From Winogradskyella sp. (GTDB taxonomy: Bacteria > Bacteroidota > Bacteroidia > Flavobacteriales > Flavobacteriaceae), in assembly GCF_013213835.1 (NCBI RefSeq), contig NZ_JABSSU010000012.1, positions 10,163 to 64,986 on the forward strand: DNA of 54,824 nucleotides. The letters run 5' to 3'. Below are positions 35,508-42,594 of this stretch, one piece after another. The first letter of the stretch is position 1, and the number at the start of each line of letters is the position of its first letter. The notes beneath the pieces were generated by a model. That model was not told the origin of the DNA. It did no database searches and saw only the letters and a program-made list of their open reading frames with translations. The translations under genes and the position numbers were made by a program.

Positions 35508-37007
35508 ATGATGAAGGAAGTCGCACTCATATTTCCACACCAATTATTTCAAAGTTCACCAATCCTTGAACTCGATTGTGACATATATTTGATTGAAGAA
35601 TACCTATTCTTTAATCAATATAAGTTTCATAAACAAAAAATTGCCTTTCTTCGCGCGTCCATGAAAGCTTATGAAGACTTCTTGAGTTCTAAAAATCATC
35701 AGATAAATTACATAGAGGCTACTTCAGAACAAAGTGACGTAAGAACTTTAATTCCGCACTTAATTAACAACGGCTTAGAAAAACTTCACATTATTGACCC
35801 AACGGATAATTGGTTAGAAAAGCATATTAAAAATAGTACTTCTAAAGTAGATGTTATTTGGTATGATAATCCACTTTTTATAAACAGTAAAGATGAATTG
35901 AGCTCATTTTTTAAGGCTTCTAAAAAGAAATTTTTTCAAACCTCTTTTTACAAACAACAGCGTAAAGACCGAAACATTTTAATGGATAATGGTAATCCAG
36001 CTGGTGGAAAATGGACTTATGACGCTGACAATCGAAAAAAATATCCAAAAGATAAAGTTCCACCAAGCATTCAGTTTCCAGATAAAACCAAATATCATAA
36101 AGAGGCAGAAGATTATGTACAAACTCATTTTGCCAACTACTATGGTCAGCTCACAGACATTTCACTTTATCCAGTAACCCATAGCGCTGCTGAAAATTGG
36201 TTAAAGCAATTTTTGGAAATCCGTTTTCATGAATTTGGCATATATGAAGATGCCATAGTAAAAGAAGAACATTTCTTAAATCATAGCTTACTATCACCAT
36301 TGATTAATGTTGGTTTATTAGATCCTTTGAATGTTATTCAAAAAGCTATTGATTATGCTCATGCTAATGATATTCCTTTAAACTCTACCGAGGGTTTTGT
36401 AAGACAGATTTTAGGTTGGCGAGAATTTATTAGAGGTGTATATGAAATAAAAGGTAAAGAGGAGCGCACTAAGAATTTCTGGCAATTTAAACGAAAAATA
36501 CCTGCATCTTTTTATGATGGTAGCACCGGAATTAAACCAGTAGATGACACCATTAAAAAGGTATTAAAAACAGGCTATGCACACCATATTGAAAGGCTTA
36601 TGATTCTTGGAAACTTTATGGTCTTATGTGAATTTGATCCAAATGAAGTTTACAAATGGTTTATGGAGTTATTTATAGATGCCTATGATTGGGTAATGGT
36701 ACCAAACGTTTATGGAATGAGTTTATATGCAGATGGTGGTATCATGTCTACAAAACCCTATATAAGTAGCAGTAACTACATTATGAAAATGAGCAATTAT
36801 TCTAAAGGGGAATGGCAACCTATTTGGGATGGCTTATTTTGGACGTTCATGGATAAACATCGCGATTTCTTTTTAAGCAATCCACGATTAGGAATGCTCA
36901 TCAGAACGTTCGACAAAATGAAACAAGACACAAAAGAAACACACTTTAATAATGCCCTAAATTTTATAAAAACCTTAGAATGTCAGAAAGAGAAAGAATT
37001 AATGTAG
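35508..37007 (+). CDS. FeS-BCP-type photolyase-family protein lacking cluster cysteines
   Basis: This 499-residue protein has the FeS-BCP (prokaryotic 6-4 photolyase) signature: N-terminal LIFPHQLFQSSP, the GGKWTYDADNRKKYP motif (residues 166-180), HHIERLMILGNFMVLCEFDP and GMSLYADGGIMSTKPYISSSNYI. In the reference PhrB four cysteines bind a [4Fe-4S] cluster. Here only Cys374 is at a matching place. The CxxC site has become Ser432-Lys-Gly-Glu435, the loop with the last Cys is shortened, and the whole protein has only three cysteines. It therefore probably folds without the cluster. The antenna would be a lumazine in this family. It overlaps the next gene by 28 bases. Confidence 0.87.
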   Translation: MMKEVALIFPHQLFQSSPILELDCDIYLIEEYLFFNQYKFHKQKIAFLRASMKAYEDFLSSKNHQINYIEATSEQSDVRTLIPHLINNGLEKLHIIDPTDNWLEKHIKNSTSKVDVIWYDNPLFINSKDELSSFFKASKKKFFQTSFYKQQRKDRNILMDNGNPAGGKWTYDADNRKKYPKDKVPPSIQFPDKTKYHKEAEDYVQTHFANYYGQLTDISLYPVTHSAAENWLKQFLEIRFHEFGIYEDAIVKEEHFLNHSLLSPLINVGLLDPLNVIQKAIDYAHANDIPLNSTEGFVRQILGWREFIRGVYEIKGKEERTKNFWQFKRKIPASFYDGSTGIKPVDDTIKKVLKTGYAHHIERLMILGNFMVLCEFDPNEVYKWFMELFIDAYDWVMVPNVYGMSLYADGGIMSTKPYISSSNYIMKMSNYSKGEWQPIWDGLFWTFMDKHRDFFLSNPRLGMLIRTFDKMKQDTKETHFNNALNFIKTLECQKEKELM

Positions 37008-38473
37008 TTTGGCTAAAAAGAGACTTAAGACTGGAAGATAATGAGGCTATTTCTAACGCTTTAGATTCTAATAGGAGAACGCTCATTATATATGTCTTTG
37101 AACATATTTTATTGAATGATGGACATTACAGCCTACGTCATTTCAATTTTATAAAAGAGTCTATCAGAGATATTAATAATACATTAAGAGCACACCATAC
37201 CAAAATATTATCAGTAACCAGTGATGTTCAAGGTGCATTAAACCTAATTCAAGAATTTTATAAAATAGATACTATCTTCTCTCATGTAGAAACTGGTCTT
37301 TTAATAACATACAATAGAGATAAAGAAATTAGTAGATATTGCAGAAACAATCTCATTACTTGGAAAGAATCTAAAAATAACGGTGTAGAACGTGGATTAG
37401 TTAATAGAGATAATTGGTTTGAAAATTGGGAAAATTATATGAATACCTCACAACAACTATTTCAACCAAAACCAAACCAACTTTTAGATCTTGATGATAT
37501 TAAAAAACTTGAAAAACTATTCGTTACAGCAGACCTAACAACTCCTGAAATTACGAGTTTTCAAAAAGGCGGTTCAACCACTGGCTGGAAATATGCCAAC
37601 TCATTTTTCGAAAATAGACATCAAGAGTACATGTTTAATATCTCTAAGCCAGAAGCGTCAAGAACAAGCTGCAGCAGAATTTCGCCTTATATAGCATGGG
37701 GAAATTTATCAATAAGGCAGGTTTTTCAAAAAGCAAAAACTTTAAGAGAACAATCCACAGATAGAAGACATATCGGTGCTTTTATATCTAGACTAAGATG
37801 GCAGGCTCATTTCATACAAAAGTTTGAAATGGAGCATACAATGGAAAATGCAAGTGTAAACAAAGGCTTTCATAAGTTAAAGAAAAGTATTTCAGAAGAA
37901 TATATAAAGGCCTGGAAAGAAGGGCAAACTGGTTTTCCTTTGGTAGATGCTAGTATGAGATGTCTATTAGAAACTGGATATGTAAATTTTAGAATGCGGG
38001 CTATGTTGGCTTCCTTTTTCACGCACATCTTGTGGCAACCTTGGCAGGCAGCAACAACACATTTGTCACAACAGTTTTTAGACTTTGAGCCAGGCATCCA
38101 TTTTCCGCAATTACAAATGCAAGCAGGTGAAACAGGTATAAATAATCTTCGCATTTATAATCCAACTATTAATAGTCTTAAACATGATCCTGAAGCCACT
38201 TTTATTAGAAAATGGGTTCCAGAATTAGCCGAATTAGATACACCTTTTGTTCACGAGCCCTATTTAATGACTGAAATGGAGCAACAAATGAATAACTTCA
38301 TATTGGGCGAAACATATCCGAAACCTATTGTGGATATTAAAAAGAACCGCAAACACGCAACTGATATTCTTTGGAGATTACAAAAAGATCCTGAAGTTGT
38401 TAAAGAAAGTAACCGTATTTTAAAACGACATACCTTAAGAGATAGGCAAAGAATGCTCGATAATAATGCTTAA
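36980..38473 (+). CDS. Divergent cryptochrome/photolyase homologue
   Basis: The 497-residue protein has the photolyase antenna domain (VVWLKRDLRLEDNEAI) and FAD domain, but belongs to a distinct subgroup with DFEPGIHFPQLQMQAGETG. Aligned without gaps to the other photolyases here from the conserved Asp (368) to Ala-Gly (382-383), the position facing flavin N5 (Asn378 in E. coli) is His374, and the flavin-proximal Trp (Trp382) is Leu378. The next Trp (Trp359) is kept as Trp355. Its photochemistry may differ from repair enzymes; it may be a light sensor. It is the last gene before the second operator. Confidence 0.82.
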   Translation: MSERERINVVWLKRDLRLEDNEAISNALDSNRRTLIIYVFEHILLNDGHYSLRHFNFIKESIRDINNTLRAHHTKILSVTSDVQGALNLIQEFYKIDTIFSHVETGLLITYNRDKEISRYCRNNLITWKESKNNGVERGLVNRDNWFENWENYMNTSQQLFQPKPNQLLDLDDIKKLEKLFVTADLTTPEITSFQKGGSTTGWKYANSFFENRHQEYMFNISKPEASRTSCSRISPYIAWGNLSIRQVFQKAKTLREQSTDRRHIGAFISRLRWQAHFIQKFEMEHTMENASVNKGFHKLKKSISEEYIKAWKEGQTGFPLVDASMRCLLETGYVNFRMRAMLASFFTHILWQPWQAATTHLSQQFLDFEPGIHFPQLQMQAGETGINNLRIYNPTINSLKHDPEATFIRKWVPELAELDTPFVHEPYLMTEMEQQMNNFILGETYPKPIVDIKKNRKHATDILWRLQKDPEVVKESNRILKRHTLRDRQRMLDNNA

Positions 38474-38506
38474 CATAGGGTAATAAATTTTTTACAATTT
38501 TTGTTA

Positions 38507-38560
38507 TGTTAAAGTTTTGTTTAACTTAATACTTTATTAGTTAAACAAATTGTATCTTTA
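38507..38560 (+). promoter_or_regulatory. Palindromic operator and promoter of the light-cluster operon 2
   Basis: TTGTTTAAC (38517-38525) and GTTAAACAA (38540-38548) repeat the 30002-30033 site exactly, with the same 14-base gap. TGTTAAA (38507-38513) again lies just upstream. A -7-like element TATCTTTA (38553-38560) follows 4 bases after the right arm, 9 bases before the next ATG. The layout matches the first operator, so both halves of the light cluster probably share a regulator. Confidence 0.72.
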
Positions 38561-38569
38561 CCTAAGAAA

Positions 38570-39001
38570 ATGATATTAGACACAACACATAACAACCCTG
38601 AGCACAAACAAATCATAAACGATTTGATTGGACATCCTTTCAGTTTTACCCAAAAACTAAAAATGAAGGGCATAGGTTCTAAACGTATGATTGTTGATGA
38701 AGTCAGTCCTAATATGCAAAACATGATGAATAAGGTATCTGATATCAATTACGCTAATGTAGAATTAAGACCACGTGGGATTCTTGTTTTAATTAATCAA
38801 GGATTAAGAAATTTCACATGGATTATACCTTATCATTATTTAGTTATTTACAAAACGAATGGCGCAAGCTTGCACGCTCAAGGAAAATTTATTCACTTTA
38901 GGAATAACAAAACGTTCAAAGAGAATAAGAAGTTTTTTGACAAGTTGTTAAATGAAAAAGTGAAGTATGACATGCAGTTTACAATGCCTGCAGAAATATG
39001 A
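38570..39001 (+). CDS. Conserved protein of unknown function, first gene of operon 2
   Basis: The 143-residue soluble protein has a mixed alpha/beta sequence with a middle region ELRPRGILVLINQGLRNFTWIIPYHYLVIYKTNGASLHAQGKFIHFRNN that looks like a PH-type or barrel fold. I cannot name a family. Its stop overlaps the start of the TIGR03643 gene by 4 bases. Being the first gene after the operator makes it a good reporter candidate for the regulon. Confidence 0.68.
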   Translation: MILDTTHNNPEHKQIINDLIGHPFSFTQKLKMKGIGSKRMIVDEVSPNMQNMMNKVSDINYANVELRPRGILVLINQGLRNFTWIIPYHYLVIYKTNGASLHAQGKFIHFRNNKTFKENKKFFDKLLNEKVKYDMQFTMPAEI

Positions 39002-39270
39002 AGCTAGAAATAGAACAAATAGATAGAGTGATTGAAATGGCATGGGAAGATAGAACCCCATTTGAAGCAATAACATTTCAGTTTGGTTTAAAAGAACAAG
39101 AAGTGATAGCTCTAATGAGACGAGAAATGAAACCTAGTAGTTTCAGAATGTGGAGAGAACGTGTACAAGGAAGAGCAACAAAACATGGAAAAAAAAGAAC
39201 ATTTGAAAAGGGCAGATTTAAATGCACTCGTCAAAAATCTATAACAAACAATAAAATAACAAAACGTTAA
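38998..39270 (+). CDS. TIGR03643-family small basic protein
   Basis: This 90-residue protein has the family pattern IDRVIEMAWEDRTPFEAITFQFGL followed by MKPSSFRMWRERVQGRATKH and a highly basic tail. The first half resembles a helix-turn-helix-like fold and the tail could bind nucleic acid. Homologues co-occur with cryptochrome/photolyase genes. Function is unknown. Confidence 0.85.
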   Translation: MKLEIEQIDRVIEMAWEDRTPFEAITFQFGLKEQEVIALMRREMKPSSFRMWRERVQGRATKHGKKRTFEKGRFKCTRQKSITNNKITKR

Positions 39271-39325
39271 TCAGTGCTTTGATTTAAGCTTGGAACACTT
39301 AAAGACAGCACATTAAAAAGATGCT

Positions 39326-40021
39326 ATGAATACAGAAACAATTTCCAAAGAAAAAGAAAATAAGTTAAACGGTTTTAATATAGAAGAAATAGGTGATGAC
39401 CACTTATTCACGTCTCTTGAAACACCTATGAAACCAACGGCATTTGATATGCCTGACGAAGAGAAAAAGGAAAGAATTTCAATTCTTTTTTCTGAAATTA
39501 TGGATGTACTTGGTTTAGATCTTACGGATGATTCCTTAAAAGGAACACCAGATCGTGTAGCCAAAATGTATATAGAAGAGATATTTTCTGGATTAAATCC
39601 GGCTAATAAACCGAAGGTTGCGTTGTTTGATAATAAATATCAATACAATCAGATGTTGGTTGAAAAGAATATCAGTTTTTACTCTAACTGTGAACACCAT
39701 TTTGTACCAATTATTGGTAAGGCACATATTGCGTATAAATCTTCGGGTAAAGTGATTGGATTATCTAAATTAAATAGAATAGTGCAATACTACGCTAAAA
39801 GACCACAAGTACAAGAGCGACTTACCAATCAAATAGCTAATGAGCTTAAGACTGTTTTAGAAACAGAAGATGTTGCAGTGATTATTGATGCTAAGCACCT
39901 ATGTGTGTCTTCAAGAGGAATAAAAGACGATACATCAGCAACGGTAACAACGTATTACGGTGGAGAATTTAATACACCAGAGAAAATTTTAGAATTACAT
40001 AATTATATTAATAATCAATAA
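39326..40021 (+). CDS. folE: GTP cyclohydrolase I
   Basis: FolE converts GTP to 7,8-dihydroneopterin triphosphate, the first step to folate and other pterins. The 231-residue protein has the zinc-binding SNCEHHFVPIIGKAHIAY and the second zinc cysteine in HLCVSSRGI, with the usual C-terminal fold and a longer N-terminus. Its place in a photolyase cluster suggests supply of the methenyl-tetrahydrofolate antenna, as folE is also light-inducible in some other bacteria. It has a 55-base upstream gap without a clear promoter. Confidence 0.95.
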   Translation: MNTETISKEKENKLNGFNIEEIGDDHLFTSLETPMKPTAFDMPDEEKKERISILFSEIMDVLGLDLTDDSLKGTPDRVAKMYIEEIFSGLNPANKPKVALFDNKYQYNQMLVEKNISFYSNCEHHFVPIIGKAHIAYKSSGKVIGLSKLNRIVQYYAKRPQVQERLTNQIANELKTVLETEDVAVIIDAKHLCVSSRGIKDDTSATVTTYYGGEFNTPEKILELHNYINNQ

Positions 40022-40024
40022 GCC

Positions 40025-40252
40025 ATGGATATTTTACAAAGAGCCGACGAGTTTGAAAATAGAAAATTTTCATTTAAAACTACTAGTGATAGAATCCTAG
40101 CGGCAAGAGAAGCAAAAGAAATAATATTAGGTGTTAACGAAATCTATAAAAAAGAAAAAGATTCTAAACTTATGGATTTGATGAAACGATTGACTGTCAT
40201 AAAACAGAAAATCGAAAAGCGCCTTAAAGGTCGTCCTTTAACGGCAGCTTAA
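40025..40252 (+). CDS. Small helical protein of unknown function
   Basis: The 75-residue protein is charged and predicted to be mostly helical (LAAREAKEIILGVNEIYKKEKDSKLMDLMKRL), with a basic C-terminus (KRLKGRPLTAA). I recognise no family. It lies 3 bases after folE and 2 bases before the SDR gene, so it is part of the operon. Confidence 0.6.
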   Translation: MDILQRADEFENRKFSFKTTSDRILAAREAKEIILGVNEIYKKEKDSKLMDLMKRLTVIKQKIEKRLKGRPLTAA

Positions 40253-40254
40253 AG

Positions 40255-40938
40255 ATGGATACAGTAATTGTAGTTGGAGGTAGTAAAGGTATTGGTAACG
40301 CAATCGTTCAATCACTTTTACCTAACCATAACGTTATAAATATCAGCAGAACTGCACCTGAGTTAACTCATGAAAGATTAACACACTATAATTGTGATGT
40401 GCTTAGTGATGAGTTACCTCAGGCGGATTCTGTAAAAGCCCTTGTCTATTGTCCAGGAAGTATTAACTTAAAACCTATCAATAGACTAAGCACAGATGAT
40501 TTTAGGAATGATTTTGAGATTAATGTGGTTGGTGCAGTAAAATCTATTCAACATTATTTACCGGCTCTTAAAAAAGCGAACAACCCATCGATACTTTTAT
40601 TTAGTACTGTGGCTTCAAAACTAGGAATGCCTTTCCATGCTAGCGTTGCAGCATCAAAGTCTGCGATTGAAGGTTTAACAAAATCGTTAGGAGCAGAATT
40701 AGCACCAACAATTAGAGTAAATGCAATTGCACCTACAGTAACTGACACAGGTTTAGCGGCTAAATTATTGAGAAACGAGAAGATGGTTGAAAACATGAAA
40801 CAACGCCATCCGCTAAAAAAATATTTAGATCCACAAGAAGTCTCAGAAATGGCGAGCTTTTTAATATCTAATAAAGCAGCCTCGATGTCTGGTCAAGTTT
40901 TTGAAATGGATTGCGGAATTGTAAGCTTTAAAATCTAA
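40255..40938 (+). CDS. Short-chain dehydrogenase-like protein without catalytic Tyr
   Basis: The 227-residue SDR-fold protein has the cofactor motif GGSKGIG (residues 8-14), the catalytic-type Ser in LLFS (Ser117) and Lys135. The YxxxK motif reads VAASK (Val131 to Lys135), so the essential Tyr is Val. I recall a similar FHASxAAxK arrangement in SDRs near cryptochrome genes, so this may be a family trait rather than a defect. Either it reduces through another residue or it is a non-enzymatic NAD(P) binder. Confidence 0.82.
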   Translation: MDTVIVVGGSKGIGNAIVQSLLPNHNVINISRTAPELTHERLTHYNCDVLSDELPQADSVKALVYCPGSINLKPINRLSTDDFRNDFEINVVGAVKSIQHYLPALKKANNPSILLFSTVASKLGMPFHASVAASKSAIEGLTKSLGAELAPTIRVNAIAPTVTDTGLAAKLLRNEKMVENMKQRHPLKKYLDPQEVSEMASFLISNKAASMSGQVFEMDCGIVSFKI

Positions 40939-40943
40939 ATAAC

Positions 40944-41483
40944 ATGAACCCTATAAAAGCAATAGTAAAATCCTTTAGTGATTCTGAAGAAAAACTTTTA
41001 GAGACCATAAATAGTTCGCTTTATGACGTTGAAATTAATAGTCTGCAAGGCCAACCAATAAATTTGTCAGAGTTTGAAGGTAAATATATTCTTTTTGTAA
41101 ATGTAGCTTCTAAATGTGGATTTACATCACAATACAAAGATCTTCAAAAACTGTATGAAAACTATATGGATAAATTGGTAGTGATTGGTGTTCCTTGTAA
41201 CCAGTTTGGTAATCAAGAACCAGGGACATCACACGAGATTACGCAATTTTGTGAACTCAATTATGGTGTGACCTTTTTAATGACAGAAAAAATAGACGTT
41301 AAAGGTTCTAATCAGCATCCTTTATACAAATGGTTAACTACTAGAGCTTTAAACGGAAAAGCAAATTCTTCTGTTAAATGGAATTTTCAAAAGTACCTAA
41401 TTAATAAAAATGGACAGCTTATTGATCACTTCTATTCAATAACAAGACCTAGTAGTTCTAGAATTACAAACTTTATAAAGTAA
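40944..41483 (+). CDS. Glutathione peroxidase-family thiol peroxidase
   Basis: The 179-residue protein reduces hydroperoxides. It has the catalytic Cys58 in NVASKCGFTSQY (Cys where animals use Sec), the second motif VIGVPCNQFGNQEPG, and Trp/Asn in VKWNFQKYLI. In bacteria such proteins usually work with thioredoxin. It fits the operon's likely job of dealing with light-driven oxidation. No signal peptide is seen. Confidence 0.92.
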   Translation: MNPIKAIVKSFSDSEEKLLETINSSLYDVEINSLQGQPINLSEFEGKYILFVNVASKCGFTSQYKDLQKLYENYMDKLVVIGVPCNQFGNQEPGTSHEITQFCELNYGVTFLMTEKIDVKGSNQHPLYKWLTTRALNGKANSSVKWNFQKYLINKNGQLIDHFYSITRPSSSRITNFIK

Positions 41484-41488
41484 TCATC

Positions 41489-41662
41489 ATGTTTGGACTT
41501 TTTAAAAAAACAGATAACATAGAAAAACTTCAAAAAAAGTATGAAAAGCTAATGTCTGATTGGCATAAACTTTCAACTACTAATAGAGCCGAGAGCGATA
41601 AAAAATATGCTGAGGCAGAAGAGGTTTTAAAACAAATCGAAGCCTTAAAAGCTAACAAATAA
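41489..41662 (+). CDS. Lacal_2735-type small protein
   Basis: This 57-residue protein begins MFGLFKKTDNIEKLQKKYEK and continues as a single charged helix, with HKLSTTNRAESDKKYAEAEE in the middle. This is the pattern of the Lacal_2735 family of Flavobacteriaceae. It lies 5 bases after the peroxidase gene. Coiled-coil or membrane-surface binding through the hydrophobic start is plausible; the role is unknown. Confidence 0.85.
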   Translation: MFGLFKKTDNIEKLQKKYEKLMSDWHKLSTTNRAESDKKYAEAEEVLKQIEALKANK

Positions 41663-41668
41663 TTCGAT

Positions 41669-42133
41669 TTGAAGAGAATAGGTTATATCATACTTTTTCT
41701 TGCTCTTAACTTCGGTGGCCTTGCTTTAGGTACGTTATTTATGGGTAATGAAGTTACAGGTGAATGGTATACTGCATTAAATAAAGCGCCATGGACTCCA
41801 CCTGGATGGGTTTTTGGGTTTGCATGGACAACGATAATGATTTGCTTTTCTATCTATTTGGCGTTTCTTTTTGAAATAAGAAAATCGACTTATGTTACCA
41901 TCATATATGGAATAGCCCTAATTTTAAATGTGAGTTGGAATCTCGTTTTTTTCAATCAACACCTAGTGACACTTGGTTTAATAAATCTTGTGGCTCTTCT
42001 TCTGGTTATAGTATATTTCTTCATAAGTTTTGGTGATGATAAGCTAAGTAAGGCTAGATATTTACTTATGCCTTACATATTGTGGCTTTGCATTGCAGTA
42101 TCATTGAATTTATATATTGTTACAAATAACTAA
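41669..42133 (+). CDS. tspO: TspO/MBR-family tryptophan-rich sensory protein
   Basis: The 154-residue, five-TM protein binds tetrapyrroles and is linked to light- and oxygen-dependent regulation and stress in several bacteria. It has the typical WYTALNKAPWTPPGWVFGFAWT and VSWNLVFF signature segments. The apparent start is TTG at 41669. Its stop overlaps the next gene's ATG by one base. The light-cluster setting agrees with a photoprotective or porphyrin-sensing role. Confidence 0.92.
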   Translation: MKRIGYIILFLALNFGGLALGTLFMGNEVTGEWYTALNKAPWTPPGWVFGFAWTTIMICFSIYLAFLFEIRKSTYVTIIYGIALILNVSWNLVFFNQHLVTLGLINLVALLLVIVYFFISFGDDKLSKARYLLMPYILWLCIAVSLNLYIVTNN

Positions 42134-42594
42134 TGAAAATATATACATTACATAAAAAACAAAACTTACCAATAAATGTTGACGAAGCTTGGAAGTTTTT
42201 ATCAAGTCCTAAAAACCTAAAGACTATTACACCAGATTCTATGGGATTTAATATTCTATCTGGTGCTGATCGACCGATGTATCCAGGACAAATTATCCAA
42301 TATATTGTAACACCAGTCCTTGGTATTAAAACAAAATGGGTTACTGAAATTACTCACGTTAAAGACAAAAAATACTTCGTTGATGAACAACGATTTGGAC
42401 CATATGCATTGTGGCATCACAAGCACTTTATAAATGAAATTGATGGCGGTGTTGAAATGGAAGATATTATTGATTATAAAGTACCTTTTGGCCTATTAGG
42501 TCAATTAGTTCACCCAATTATTGTAAAACCTAAATTAGAGGAAATTTTTAATTATAGAACGAAAAAATTAGAAGAGCTTTTTGGAAAATACTAA
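42133..42594 (+). CDS. SRPBCC-family protein
   Basis: The 153-residue protein has the START/Bet v 1-like hydrophobic-pocket fold: N-terminal strand YTLHKKQNLPINVDEAWKFLSSP, then DEQRFGPYALWHHKHFINEIDGG and a long C-terminal helix. This subgroup is often found next to photolyase genes. A ligand is not known. It overlaps the next gene by 14 bases. Confidence 0.85.
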   Translation: MKIYTLHKKQNLPINVDEAWKFLSSPKNLKTITPDSMGFNILSGADRPMYPGQIIQYIVTPVLGIKTKWVTEITHVKDKKYFVDEQRFGPYALWHHKHFINEIDGGVEMEDIIDYKVPFGLLGQLVHPIIVKPKLEEIFNYRTKKLEELFGKY

